From contig NZ_NPJG01000042.1 of the NCBI RefSeq assembly GCF_002251245.1, forward strand, positions 1 to 64,000: a stretch of DNA of 64,000 nucleotides, written 5' to 3'. This stretch comes from Prevotella sp. P5-92 (GTDB lineage Bacteria; Bacteroidota; Bacteroidia; Bacteroidales; Bacteroidaceae). Both the position numbers and the translations under genes were made by a program. Shown one piece after another: positions 33,396-42,969 of this stretch (position 1 is the first letter of the stretch; each line of letters begins with the position of its first letter). Below the pieces are notes generated by a model that ran no database searches, was not told the origin of the DNA, and was given only the letters and a program-made list of their open reading frames with translations.

Positions 33396-35654
33396 ATGAA
33401 GAAAACAGCATTGTTCATTATGGCGATACTGACAGTCACGTCGGTATTCGGCCAAAAGAAACCGATGAATGAGTTTATCGACGAACTGATGTCGAAGATG
33501 ACTCTCGAAGAGAAAATTGGTCAGCTCAACCTGTTGCCTGGTGGCGACATCACCACTGGTGCAGTGATGAATAGTCCGTTGGCGCAGCTCACTGCCGAGG
33601 GTAAGCTCGGTGCGGTGCTCAACGTAAAGGGACAGGACAAAATCAAGGACTTGCAGCAAATAGCTATAAAGAAAAGTCGCTTGGGCATTCCGCTCCTCAT
33701 CGGCCAGGATGTAATCCATGGCAACCAGACCGTGTTCCCCATACCATTGGCACAGTCTTGCTCGTGGGACCTCGAGGCCATAGAGAACGGAGCGCGTATT
33801 GCCGCCAAAGAAGCTACGGCACAGGGCATCAACTGGGTGTATAGCCCTATGGTGGATATTGCCATCGACCCTCGTTGGGGACGAGTGGCTGAAGGAGCCG
33901 GCGAGGATCCGTTCCTCGGTTGCCGCATTGGCGAGGCTCTTGTCAGGGGGTATCAGGGCAACTATGGCAAGGAGAACGCCATGGCATGCGTAAAACATTT
34001 CGCATTGTATGGAGCCGCCGAGGCTGGTCGTGACTACAACACGGTGGATATGAGTCGAGTGAGGATGTATAATCAGTATCTTGAGCCATATAAGGCTGCC
34101 GCCAAGGCAGGAGCGGGTTCGTTTATGTCGTCGTTCAATGTGGTTGATGGCATTCCCGCCACATGTAACCGATGGTTGCTCACCGACCTTCTGCGCAACG
34201 ACTGGAAATACGACGGATTCGTTGTCACCGACTATGGCTCGATCAACGAGGCTGTGGTGCATGGCATCGGCGACCAGTCTGTCACCTCCGAGCGTGCCTT
34301 GAAGGCAGGAACAGATATGGACATGTGCTCAAATGCCTTCATCGCCCAACTGTCAGGACTGCTGCAGTCGGGACGCATATCACAGGCCGACATCGACACC
34401 GCATGCCGTCGTGTGCTCGAAGCCAAGTACAAACTCGGACTCTTCGACGACCCCTATCGCTTCTGCGAACCAAAGCGCCTGAAGACCGACCTCTATACCG
34501 AAGAGCATCGAAAGGCAGCAAGGGACATGGCTGCAGAGACGTTTGTGCTACTTAAAAATGAAGACCTCCTTCCTCTGAAGAAACAAGGTAAGATTGCTCT
34601 TATCGGCCCTCTTGCCGACAACCGCTCGAATATGGTGGGATGCTGGTCAACTGGCGACACTCCCGAACTATATTCCACATTGAAGGAAGCTATGGAGCGT
34701 TATGTGGGCGACAAGGCACAGGTGCTCTATGCCCAGGGATGCAATATCTATGCAGACGAGAAGATACAGGAAGGAGCCACCTTCGGTCGTCCCATCTCTC
34801 GTGTGGATGACGCTGAGGCTAAGGCCGAGGCTCTGCGCATAGCCGCTGAGGCAGACGTGATAGTGTGCGCCATGGGCGAGATGGCTGAGATGAGTGGCGA
34901 GAGCTCCTCGCGAGCCGACCTTTCCTTGCCTTGCGTGCAGATGTCACTCCTGAAGGCTCTTGTGGCAACGGGCAAACCCGTCGTCCTGCTCAACTTCTCC
35001 GGCCGTCCCACCATCATGTCGTGGGAGGCAGAGAATGTGCCGGCAATACTCAATGTGTGGTTTGGCGGTTCTGAGACTGGAGACGCCATCTGCGACGTGC
35101 TCTTCGGCGACAAGTCGCCTTCTGGTCATCTCACCATGACCATGCCAAAGGTTCTCGGCCAAATACCTATCTATTACAACCATCTCAACACTGGTCGTCC
35201 TGTGCCTGAAGGAACAGGGGAATATCGTAAGTTTCAGAGCAATTATATCGACGTGCGCAACGATCCTCTCTATCCTTTCGGCTATGGATTGAGCTACACC
35301 ACCTTTGAATATGGCAAGCCACGCTTGAGCGGCACGACGATGAACGCAAATGGCAAGCTCACTCTCACTGTCAACGTAAAGAACACTGGCAAGTATGACG
35401 CCGACGAGGTTGTTCAGCTTTATATCCGCGACGTGGCAGCCACAATAAGCCGCCCCGTCAAGGAGTTGAAGGGCTTTGAACGAATATTGCTGAAGGCGGG
35501 TGAGAGCCGCGATGTCAATTTCACAATTGATGTCGATATGCTCAAGTTCTACAACAGCGACTTGCAGTATGTGGCAGAGTCAGGCGACTTTGAGGCGATG
35601 GTAGGCGGCAACAGCCGCGACATACAGCGTCTGAAGTTTACGCTCGTTGAATGA
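33396..35654 (+). CDS. bglX: GH3 beta-glucosidase (BglX-like)
   Basis: 752 residues, normal for periplasmic BglX. A signal peptide (1-19, ending SVFG|QKK) is followed by the GH3 barrel with KMTLEEKIGQL, GIPLLIGQDVIHG, SPMVDIAIDPRWGR and the nucleophile Asp279 in VVTDYGS. The (alpha/beta)6 sandwich domain spans about 380-600 (Glu candidates in GEMAEMSGESSSR), and a C-terminal fibronectin III-like domain runs from about 660 to 750. It releases terminal beta-linked glucose from oligosaccharides. The 4-base gap to the kinase-like gene suggests one transcript. A strong bidirectional terminator follows. Confidence 0.93.
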   Translation: MKKTALFIMAILTVTSVFGQKKPMNEFIDELMSKMTLEEKIGQLNLLPGGDITTGAVMNSPLAQLTAEGKLGAVLNVKGQDKIKDLQQIAIKKSRLGIPLLIGQDVIHGNQTVFPIPLAQSCSWDLEAIENGARIAAKEATAQGINWVYSPMVDIAIDPRWGRVAEGAGEDPFLGCRIGEALVRGYQGNYGKENAMACVKHFALYGAAEAGRDYNTVDMSRVRMYNQYLEPYKAAAKAGAGSFMSSFNVVDGIPATCNRWLLTDLLRNDWKYDGFVVTDYGSINEAVVHGIGDQSVTSERALKAGTDMDMCSNAFIAQLSGLLQSGRISQADIDTACRRVLEAKYKLGLFDDPYRFCEPKRLKTDLYTEEHRKAARDMAAETFVLLKNEDLLPLKKQGKIALIGPLADNRSNMVGCWSTGDTPELYSTLKEAMERYVGDKAQVLYAQGCNIYADEKIQEGATFGRPISRVDDAEAKAEALRIAAEADVIVCAMGEMAEMSGESSSRADLSLPCVQMSLLKALVATGKPVVLLNFSGRPTIMSWEAENVPAILNVWFGGSETGDAICDVLFGDKSPSGHLTMTMPKVLGQIPIYYNHLNTGRPVPEGTGEYRKFQSNYIDVRNDPLYPFGYGLSYTTFEYGKPRLSGTTMNANGKLTLTVNVKNTGKYDADEVVQLYIRDVAATISRPVKELKGFERILLKAGESRDVNFTIDVDMLKFYNSDLQYVAESGDFEAMVGGNSRDIQRLKFTLVE

Positions 35655-35680
35655 CCGAGGTGTAATATATGAGCCAAAAA

Positions 35681-35710
35681 AGGTTGCGCATCATGCGCAA
35701 CCTTTTTTTC
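35681..35710. terminator. Bidirectional Rho-independent terminator between bglX and the C10 protease
   Basis: AGGTTGCGCA (35681-35690), loop TCA, TGCGCAACCT (35694-35703), flanked by an A run on the left and a T run on the right. It serves both converging genes. Confidence 0.9.
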
Positions 35711-35740
35711 GTGTCCTATAGTAGTATAGATATAAAGTTA

Positions 35741-38700
35741 TTACTTGATGATTACTTTCTTGTTTTTCTTTACATATACACCCTTGCCTACATTCTTCAC
35801 CTTCTGGCCTTGCAGGTTGAAGAGAGGCTCGTTGCCGTTGTCGCCGCCCATGTCGCCGTCTGTCACGCTTATGTCGTCGATGGCAGTGGTGTTGTCGTCG
35901 CCGTCAAAGATGAAACCTCTTGTCGGTGACGATGCGTTGACACCTGTTGCGGCTGTTTTGCTAATGTCTAAGTAGCCCTTGTTTGGCGTGGCGTTTATCC
36001 ACGATCCGTCGGTATGTTTTGTGCCACCTACTGTGGCTACAGCCTTATAGAAGCCGAGGTCCTTCTTAGAGTTCATGTTGCTGTAGGTAAGTCGGTAGAA
36101 TATCTTACCATCTGTAGCCTGAATTGACGTATTCTCGGCAGGTGTGGCTTTAAGGTCGTTACTGCCTTGTATAGCCAAGCCGTTTTCAGTGCCAATCTCT
36201 TCCACCTTAACATTTTCTCCGTCGGTCTTCATTAGAACCGCCTCGCCCTTAGCCACTTTATAGGCATAGTCGCCGGTGCGTGGGGTCAGTGCCATCTGTC
36301 CGTTGCTCACCGTCACGTTGTATAGTGTCAGCTCCCTTCCTGTCTCCACACCAAGCTCAGTGTCTGCTGTCTGGTTGCTGTATGTTGCCCAATATGTGGA
36401 GTTGTTGCCGAGGTTGGTGGCGTGTGAGGTTGTTTTGGGAACATATACTGCGGAGTAGTTCTTGTCATGCGTGATTATTACTCCTTCAGGATCTATTGAT
36501 AAGACTGATAATTCCTTCAAAGACTCAGAACATGTCGGAGAAGTATATAATTTACCGTCTAAAATACAGAAAACACATATTATATATCTACTTCCAACCT
36601 CCTTAGGGGTTGCCGTTATGGTAAATGTCTTTGTCTCATTCTTTTCTATCCGTTCAGTTACCATTTTTTGAACTATTTGTCCTTCCCCGTCAAAACCTTC
36701 TAATTGCATTAGCACACTGCAATTTGTTGCTCCACCGGTGTTTTCCATTTTGAACGTAAATGTTGCAGATTCATCGAATGTCTTTGGTGCTTTGACACGA
36801 TATTTTGCACTACCAATTTTTATAAATGCATTGTTTGTCTCGTATCTGTCGGCAGTGGCGTTAGACTCTACGGCGACGAGAGTAAGTACTGGATCTGAGT
36901 TTGCTTCAACAGTGAATTTCTGCGCGGTAATCAAAGAATTACCATTGCCATCGTCAACCCAAACATACAAGTATCCTTGCTCTGATGGGTTAACAGTCAG
37001 GACGCGAGTTGTGGTTCCTCCATTTGCAGGCACTGCCAAATACAAAGTGATCGAAGCCTCATCTGGCTTTGTATCTGTACTTGATATATATACTTTCGCA
37101 TTGTTAAGGTATTCCTCCACTCCGCTATTTGTCACTTTTAGGGTCAGGCCGTTGTTTATTCCATTATAAATAGTTTTATCGGAAGACAGTGTAGCAGACA
37201 ACGAATAGCCTGTGAGTGATGATGTTGTAGTTGTTCCATCTGACGTGACATAGAAGTGCGGTTTTCCATATTTGCCACCACATTCATCAATCACTGTTTC
37301 CCCACTTCCATATACCATATATACCTTTGTTGTGCCCACAGGAAAACTATGGTTGAATGTCAGTGAAGAACTATTAAAATTATAAACTCCATTAATAGAT
37401 TGGGCAGAAAGTTTAAAAGAGGTAGTTTTGCCTGAAATCAGTTTGTGGCCTGTACCTTCCTTTACAGCCAAAGCCACCCAACCTGTAAAATCATTATATG
37501 ACATATTATAAACATCTACGTTTACAGTACGGTTTTCCATATCAACACTTTTTACATAGGCATCTAAGCCCTTAGCTTTAGCTATTGGTGCAGTTCCTGT
37601 TTGGGTAGATGGCTTTATACCTATCGTCATTCCCATACCTATATTATATCCTCCAGCACCTGTTGTGCTTTCGGCATCAAATGGGTTAAGGAGTGAGATG
37701 TCGAAATATCCGTTCCCAGATCCACTCCATCCCCAGTTGATGTGGTAGAAACCATCGCCATTGGCTCCGTCGCAAACAAAAGCGTGACCTGCACCGCTCA
37801 GCGTGCGACCATCATAAATTATCGGGCGGTTGTTCGAAAGTTCGTGGTCAATAATACTACACCATTCCTCCAACGAGTAATCACACCTGTCCACGAAAGC
37901 AAGAGTGGATTTGTCGTAAGCGAAATACGCTCCAAGCACATGTGAGGTACTACTTGTGATGGCATATGATCCAGCAACGCCATATTCCATCTGAACAGCA
38001 CAACCACAGTGAAGCATAAGTGTTGCTACTGCAGAGGCTTGTTCGTCAGAATAATTTCCACTTACATATTGCCCCAGCATTTTATTATAATCATACGTTG
38101 TTGATGATGCTGTTATTTCCGATGAAGTAAAACCACTTTTACTTGTATATGACGGAATATTATTCTTCAACTGTGTTGGATATCTGTAGTATCTTATCAC
38201 CTGGGCCATTGCCGTGGCAACACAACCAGTGGCGCAATGCCTGCCTTCTGATATAGGACACATGTTGTAGAACGGTTCAGATTGATCCCACATGATATCT
38301 CCGAGCAGCGGACTGACGCTGACTTTTGCTGCCGCCGAAGATTCAGCGAGAGCCATGCGTTCTGCCATTGCACTCTCTAATCTTGTGTCGTCGCCAGCCA
38401 TCTCCCCATATTGCTTCTCGAAGGTATCGAGCAGCGATTTCAGCTGTATTGGCATGTTGTCCTCTGCCATTGTTCCGCTTGTGGCATAGCCAATCACTTC
38501 GGGAAGCCGGTCGTCGCCAGAAACAATGACAAATCCCTTGTTCCCACCATTGTTGAAAAGGTAGAAAGCCTTGCCATCGGTCTCCTCTGCACCGCCAGGC
38601 GATTGTTTGCTGAGTGAGGCTTTTGGATTGACAACACCGAGTGCCGCCGCCTTCTGTAAGGCTATAGCCCTTGCCTGTTTGTAGCTACGCGGAGCCGCTA

Positions 38701-38755
38701 AGCAAATCTGGAATGCTAAGATGCTGAGTAATAGCACAAAGATGTTTTTTCTCAT
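35741..38755 (-). CDS. C10-family cysteine peptidase (streptopain-like), secreted
   Basis: 1,004 residues. A signal peptide (1-20) and an inhibitory Spi-like propeptide (about 21-145) precede the C10 catalytic domain. The nucleophile is Cys178 in ATGCVATAMAQ and the catalytic His is His324 in GAGHAFVCDG, followed by HINWGWSGSGNGYF, the family's Trp/Gly loop. From about 400 on there are beta-sandwich repeats of unknown binding role, and the tail LFNLQGQKVKN...GVYVKKNKKVIIK is a sorting-type C-terminus, so secretion by a type IX-like route is likely. Homologues include streptopain and Prevotella interpain. It is transcribed alone, with TAAATTTG upstream at 38854-38861. Confidence 0.92.
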   Translation of the reverse strand: MRKNIFVLLLSILAFQICLAAPRSYKQARAIALQKAAALGVVNPKASLSKQSPGGAEETDGKAFYLFNNGGNKGFVIVSGDDRLPEVIGYATSGTMAEDNMPIQLKSLLDTFEKQYGEMAGDDTRLESAMAERMALAESSAAAKVSVSPLLGDIMWDQSEPFYNMCPISEGRHCATGCVATAMAQVIRYYRYPTQLKNNIPSYTSKSGFTSSEITASSTTYDYNKMLGQYVSGNYSDEQASAVATLMLHCGCAVQMEYGVAGSYAITSSTSHVLGAYFAYDKSTLAFVDRCDYSLEEWCSIIDHELSNNRPIIYDGRTLSGAGHAFVCDGANGDGFYHINWGWSGSGNGYFDISLLNPFDAESTTGAGGYNIGMGMTIGIKPSTQTGTAPIAKAKGLDAYVKSVDMENRTVNVDVYNMSYNDFTGWVALAVKEGTGHKLISGKTTSFKLSAQSINGVYNFNSSSLTFNHSFPVGTTKVYMVYGSGETVIDECGGKYGKPHFYVTSDGTTTTSSLTGYSLSATLSSDKTIYNGINNGLTLKVTNSGVEEYLNNAKVYISSTDTKPDEASITLYLAVPANGGTTTRVLTVNPSEQGYLYVWVDDGNGNSLITAQKFTVEANSDPVLTLVAVESNATADRYETNNAFIKIGSAKYRVKAPKTFDESATFTFKMENTGGATNCSVLMQLEGFDGEGQIVQKMVTERIEKNETKTFTITATPKEVGSRYIICVFCILDGKLYTSPTCSESLKELSVLSIDPEGVIITHDKNYSAVYVPKTTSHATNLGNNSTYWATYSNQTADTELGVETGRELTLYNVTVSNGQMALTPRTGDYAYKVAKGEAVLMKTDGENVKVEEIGTENGLAIQGSNDLKATPAENTSIQATDGKIFYRLTYSNMNSKKDLGFYKAVATVGGTKHTDGSWINATPNKGYLDISKTAATGVNASSPTRGFIFDGDDNTTAIDDISVTDGDMGGDNGNEPLFNLQGQKVKNVGKGVYVKKNKKVIIK

Positions 38756-39137
38756 AATAATATGTATTAATTGATTAATTCTTAAAATCAGATAACCGTT
38801 TATTCTTTTTAGTCACCTATTAACCCTCAGTTTCCTAATGGTTTATTGCTTTGCAAATTTACGAAAATATTCGAGATATGAGACGTTTATAGTTAATATT
38901 TAATAATAATTAACTTAAGTTTCGGAAGTGATTTTTTAACCACAGAGTTTATGAGATTAAGAGTGTTTTTATATGTCATCACTCGAAATGTCGGATGAAC
39001 CTACTTTATCCTCCACGTCAAATCATACCTATTATTGTAAGTTAACTCACTATTGTTGTAATTGTTTTTATTATCTACTGTCTATATTATATCGGATAGC
39101 CCTTAGAGATTTACTAAGGATACGCTTCTGTTTTATG

Positions 39138-39221
39138 TTCCGCAGTGGTGAACGTATATTCCGCAGTGCGGAACACACATTCCACAGTGGTGAACGTACG
39201 TTCCGCAGTGCGGAACATAAA
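39138..39221. repeat. Four tandem 21-bp palindromic units
   Basis: Units start with TTCCGCAGTG or TTCCACAGTG at 39138, 39159, 39180 and 39201, exactly 21 bases apart. Units 2 and 4 contain TTCCGCAGTGCGGAA, a palindrome around one base; units 1 and 3 read TTCC(G/A)CAGTGGTGAA. The order is therefore A-B-A-B. Confidence 0.85.
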
Positions 39222-39372
39222 ACCAATACGGTACAAAGATACATTAAATATGACTATCATGTCAGTTTTAGTCCAGTTATCCTTATACTTTTATTACTAT
39301 TTATCAGACACCGACTCATTGGGGTAACTATTAAGAGGTACCCATAATCATTGTCTCTTCGTGTCTTTGTAC

Positions 39373-39397
39373 TACGCGCGCGTACGCACGTGCGCAC
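39373..39397. other. Alternating purine-pyrimidine tract (Z-DNA-prone)
   Basis: Twenty-five bases alternate without a break (ACGCGCGCGT, then ACGCACGTGCGCAC), inside otherwise AT-rich DNA. Such tracts can adopt left-handed DNA under supercoiling. Confidence 0.6.
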
Positions 39398-39416
39398 TCT
39401 ATAAATTTTAATTTTC

Positions 39417-39502
39417 TTCTATCACTTCTATCACTAATGAGACAAACATTCTTATTATCTGATAGTTAAATAGTGATAGAAGGCGTGATAGTAGTGATAG
39501 AA
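39417..39502. repeat. Inverted array of GTGATAGAA units
   Basis: TTCTATCACT is repeated twice on the left (39417-39436). TAGTGATAGAA-type units occur three times on the right (39471-39502: TAGTGATAGAA, GCGTGATAG, TAGTGATAGAA) in inverted orientation. The stem would close over a 34-base AT-rich loop. Confidence 0.75.
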
Positions 39503-39523
39503 GAATGGTTTTTTAACTATATT

Positions 39524-40286
39524 TTAACTGTTTTTTGAAGAAATATGGGTATAATCCCGGTTATTTGTCATATAACTATATCCAAAATCATTGACAGTGC
39601 CTGTCTCTGACGAGAAACTTATGCCTACCTTATATATCTTGCGTGGGTCAGCTGCGTAAGGAAGGGCATAGCCTTTTTCCTCTATCTGCTTCAATGCTAC
39701 TTCAGCAGTAGAGTTGAGTTTGAACTCGAAGATATATACATAATCGGGACACTCGAGTATGCAGTCAATGCGCCCTTGGCTCGTCTCCTTCTCAATATAT
39801 GTGTTATATCTGCCAAGCAAGCACATGATGAGATAGAAGGTGTATTGGAAGTGACGTTCGCACTCCATAGCGTCCTGCTTGCGCTGGAAGCGATAGGAGA
39901 TGTTGGCGAGGAAGGCAGTAAGTTGAAGTTTGAACTTTTTGAGGTCGCCTGCCTCCAACGAGTCACTAACGTTGTCAAGCCATGTCGATGATCGGCTTTT
40001 ATTTCCGAAATAATCAGCAGCGAGAGCCGATGCCATTCCGCTTCTCACTTCCTCATTGGGGAAATCGAGCAGATAAGTATTTCTGCGCTGGTTGTACCCC
40101 TTGATGGTCAGATAACCGCTCTGATAAAGCATGGGCAAAGGCCTTTGCTTTGTTGCCTTATAATCAACAAACTCGGGGGCTGAGGAAATAGATTTTCCCC
40201 ATCGTGACAAGGTCATACACTAATGCCGTCTTGTCAACATACACAAACCCATCTTCACGGCTTGAGCAAAGCGAAAAAAGACGTAT
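39524..40286 (-). pseudogene. AAA-ATPase-like/PD-(D/E)XK protein with internal deletion
   Basis: The open frame (39524-40216) encodes only the C-terminal part of the family: an SGYLTIKGY strand and a nuclease-like region, GRIDCILECPDYVYIFEFKL. In another frame just upstream (about 40180-40286) lies the family's N-terminus, EDGFVYVDKTALVYDLV then GKIYFLSP. The PRRFGKS Walker A and the roughly 250 residues after it are missing, and the two parts are out of frame. A deletion removed the ATPase domain. The ATG that opens the track frame (MTLSRWGKS) is a product of the frameshift. A full-length relative is encoded at 43596-45212. Confidence 0.8.
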
Positions 40287-40342
40287 GTTCTGGCCTCATA
40301 AACTCCTTGACGGGAGCTAAAATACTATTGTCTTTAACTTCA

Positions 40343-40819
40343 TTATGTAGTTACAACTGATTTCTGCAGTCGTCGGGTTATGTCCTCCCAAGTATCGTCT
40401 GCTTTCTTGCGATAGAGACGCTGGTTGGTGGTGGGTGAGTTGAGAGGACCGAGGTGACGGAGGTAAGGCCCGAGCTTGTAGTAGTCGAGATTGGATGGAT
40501 TGACGAGAGGGGAGAGCTGTGCGCGTCCGCTATACCATGCCGTCTTCATGGTGGGGTACGTCTGGTGGATGTATGCTGAATGCATGTCTATTGTTTCCGG
40601 CTCGGCATCGCCTCCCATGAATGCTATGCATGTGATGTCGCTGCCATACTCCTCCATGAAGCTGTCGATGGTGTCTGTCGTGAGCGCGCTGCCCGTGTCA
40701 GTCCAAAGGTAAGGGCTGTGGCAACCGGGACAGCGGCAAGGACAGTTGGATATGTTGATGGCGAGGGTCACCTCGTCAGGTATTTCTTGAAAAACTATTG
40801 AGGAGTTGACGTATTTCAT
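40343..40819 (-). CDS. nrdG: Anaerobic ribonucleotide reductase activating enzyme NrdG
   Basis: 158 residues, a short radical-SAM protein. It uses SAM and a [4Fe-4S] cluster to place the glycyl radical on NrdD. The cluster motif CX3CX2C is Cys26, Cys30 and Cys33 in NCPCRCPGC. FMGGDAEPE (about 68-76) is the SAM-binding GGE-like strand. The start is 4 bases after the nrdD stop, so both are made from one message. It lacks the C-terminal extension of larger activases, as expected for NrdG. Confidence 0.93.
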   Translation of the reverse strand: MKYVNSSIVFQEIPDEVTLAINISNCPCRCPGCHSPYLWTDTGSALTTDTIDSFMEEYGSDITCIAFMGGDAEPETIDMHSAYIHQTYPTMKTAWYSGRAQLSPLVNPSNLDYYKLGPYLRHLGPLNSPTTNQRLYRKKADDTWEDITRRLQKSVVTT

Positions 40820-40823
40820 GCTT

Positions 40824-42917
40824 TTACATTTTTCCCTGAGCGTAGTAACGTCTTGATGCCTCTTCCTGACGTGGCTTTGAGAAGTTGCTCACGCGCTTGA
40901 GGTAGCCGATGATGCGTGTCATATAGTCTATATTCTTGGAGTGGCAGTGCGGGCACTCCTTGAGATAACGCTTGTCGATGTGTCCACAGTCGTTGCAGAC
41001 GGTGTTGGGGATGTTGAACGTGAAGTAGTTGCATCCTTCCTTGGCTGCCACACGGAGAAGCTGTGCATACTGTTGCTTGCTCAGATGCTCTTCGAGGTTC
41101 ATGTGGAGAGCTGAGCCGCCAGTGAGGTGCTCGATGTATGGGGCGCCATGGAGCTTGAACTTGTCGATGACAGTGAGTGAATCTTCCTCGACGATGTAGA
41201 AGTATGAGTTGTAGCAGTCGCGTGGAACGAAGTAGCCGTCTTCGCGGTCCCACTTGGCGTGCTTCACGCCTACGTTCTCGGCTGGAATCATTTCGCAGTT
41301 GAACATCACTTCCTTCGTGCGGTATTTCTTGTTGTATTTCTCTATGATGCCGAGGATACCCTGGACGAAGTTCTTGTAGTCATCGTTTGGAGTTATCTTG
41401 AGTCCCATGAACTCTGCTGCTTCTACCAGTCCGTTGATGCCTATGGTGAGGTACTGTCGGGAGATGTTGATGTAGCCGGCGTCGAAGAGTGGGAGCATGC
41501 CGTGCGACTGAAGATCCTTGAGGTTCTCGTTGTATGCGAGCTGCACTTTGTGACAGAGATCTACCATTTGCTCAAGATACTCATGGTAGTCTATGTTGTT
41601 GTTTACGGCATACTGGATGCATCGGTTGAGGTTGATGGTCAGCACGCTCTTCGATCCTGTTGACACACCTCCGGCTCCGAGTGTGTAGCTGAATCCGTTG
41701 TCTGTTATCTCGTTGCGCAGGCGGCAGCATGACGAGAGGGAGTCGGCGTTGTCGCTCATGTATGTGAAGAAGGAGTGGCCTTCTGAATACATCTCGGCTG
41801 TGAAGTCGCCCCACTCCTCGTCCATAGGCTCGCCTTCGGGAGTGGTGAGCAGTGCCATTGTCTCTACCGGGAAGGTGAGCATGGTGCGTGTGCGCTCTTT
41901 GTTGAACCATTTCATAAAGCGTTTCTGTAGCCATGACAGTCCTTCCCAATCGGGCTTTGAACCGTCGGGGAAGTAGAAGTCGCCAAAGATGCTCTCGAAG
42001 TAGTAGCGGTCGTAGTAGGCTATGTTCCAGAAGACTGCCTGGTAGTTGCGCGCACCTGTTGGTTGGTTGAGTGAATATACAATCTGCTCGAAGTAGTCGG
42101 TGATAACCTTATCGAGTGTGCGCTTCTTAAGGCTGAGGTCAACCTGCTCGTCAGCATGCTGCCAATAGTCTTTTCCATACTCTAAGCCTATGAAATAGTT
42201 CATATACATGAGGAACTCAGGTGTGGCGCAGGCTCCAGAAAGCATACTTGACACCATGAAGACCATGTTGACAAAGCCGCCGCAGAAACTCTTTAGATTA
42301 GAGGGAGCTGTAGAGTTGCCTCCTATGGCTATGGTGCCTCCGATGAGCCATGGATACATGGTGATGCTGGCACAGTAGTTGGCAAGACTTGTCTCGTCGT
42401 TCTTGTATATGAAGTGGTGAGTGAGTTTATCAATATACTCGTTGGCCAAATCCTTGCCATACATTCGCTTGATGCGGTCAGTGAGCAGGCGGCGGTTGAG
42501 GCGGATGAAGTTTGACTTTGGCAGTTCTCCTATTAGGGTGGCTATGTTCTTATGCTCTACGTTGGCATTGGCGTCGTATTTAGAACCGGTGGCAGCGTTG
42601 ACAGATTCGCAGTAGTCGGAGAGGAACTGCAACTTGGAGAGTGTCTCGCGATCCTCGGTATGTGCCTGACGATAGAGCATAAATGACTTGGCCACAGCGT
42701 AGTGCCCCTCTTTCATGAGTGCCACTTCCACTTGGTTTTGGATGTCTTCCACCGTGATGTCGTCATGCATCTTCAGCTGGCAAAGAATCTTCGAGATTGT
42801 GCCGAGGTCAGCAGGTTGGTTTACACTTTCGAACGCTTTTGCTATTGCGCTCATAATCTTGTCCAAGGAGAAGACAGCCTTTGAGCCGTCTCTTTTCGTA
42901 ATTGTAAAATTATTCAT
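40824..42917 (-). CDS. nrdD: Anaerobic (class III) ribonucleoside-triphosphate reductase NrdD
   Basis: 697 residues from MNNFTITKRDGSKAV. The frame is open to 43025, but that part is riboswitch RNA, so the ATG at 42917 is the start. It reduces ribonucleotides to deoxyribonucleotides under anoxia using a glycyl radical. An ATP-cone (about 3-90) precedes the ten-stranded barrel. Near the C-terminus two CxxC pairs (CNDCGH and CPHCHS) bind zinc, and the radical Gly lies in RIIGYLKRVSNF. Nothing appears truncated. A cobalamin riboswitch controls the transcript, and nrdG follows. Confidence 0.95.
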   Translation of the reverse strand: MNNFTITKRDGSKAVFSLDKIMSAIAKAFESVNQPADLGTISKILCQLKMHDDITVEDIQNQVEVALMKEGHYAVAKSFMLYRQAHTEDRETLSKLQFLSDYCESVNAATGSKYDANANVEHKNIATLIGELPKSNFIRLNRRLLTDRIKRMYGKDLANEYIDKLTHHFIYKNDETSLANYCASITMYPWLIGGTIAIGGNSTAPSNLKSFCGGFVNMVFMVSSMLSGACATPEFLMYMNYFIGLEYGKDYWQHADEQVDLSLKKRTLDKVITDYFEQIVYSLNQPTGARNYQAVFWNIAYYDRYYFESIFGDFYFPDGSKPDWEGLSWLQKRFMKWFNKERTRTMLTFPVETMALLTTPEGEPMDEEWGDFTAEMYSEGHSFFTYMSDNADSLSSCCRLRNEITDNGFSYTLGAGGVSTGSKSVLTINLNRCIQYAVNNNIDYHEYLEQMVDLCHKVQLAYNENLKDLQSHGMLPLFDAGYINISRQYLTIGINGLVEAAEFMGLKITPNDDYKNFVQGILGIIEKYNKKYRTKEVMFNCEMIPAENVGVKHAKWDREDGYFVPRDCYNSYFYIVEEDSLTVIDKFKLHGAPYIEHLTGGSALHMNLEEHLSKQQYAQLLRVAAKEGCNYFTFNIPNTVCNDCGHIDKRYLKECPHCHSKNIDYMTRIIGYLKRVSNFSKPRQEEASRRYYAQGKM

Positions 42918-42969
42918 GTTTTCAGTTATTTGCGTGTCCGTAATCCCGCAGACACATGTTACTACTGGC

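Larger units (their letters stand above)
38756..39523. other. 768-base gene-free region with several ordered repeats
   Basis: No credible gene. It holds the minus-strand promoter of the C10 protease (TAAATTTG at 38854-38861), a 21-bp x 4 palindrome array (39138-39221), a 25-base alternating purine-pyrimidine run (39373-39397) and an inverted repeat of GTGATAGAA units (39417-39502). Confidence 0.7.

Noticed and set aside
39138-39221. CRISPR array
   Set aside because: Units are 21 bp and contiguous with no unique spacers. No cas genes are in the window. The 8-bp array at 59041 is rejected for the same reason.
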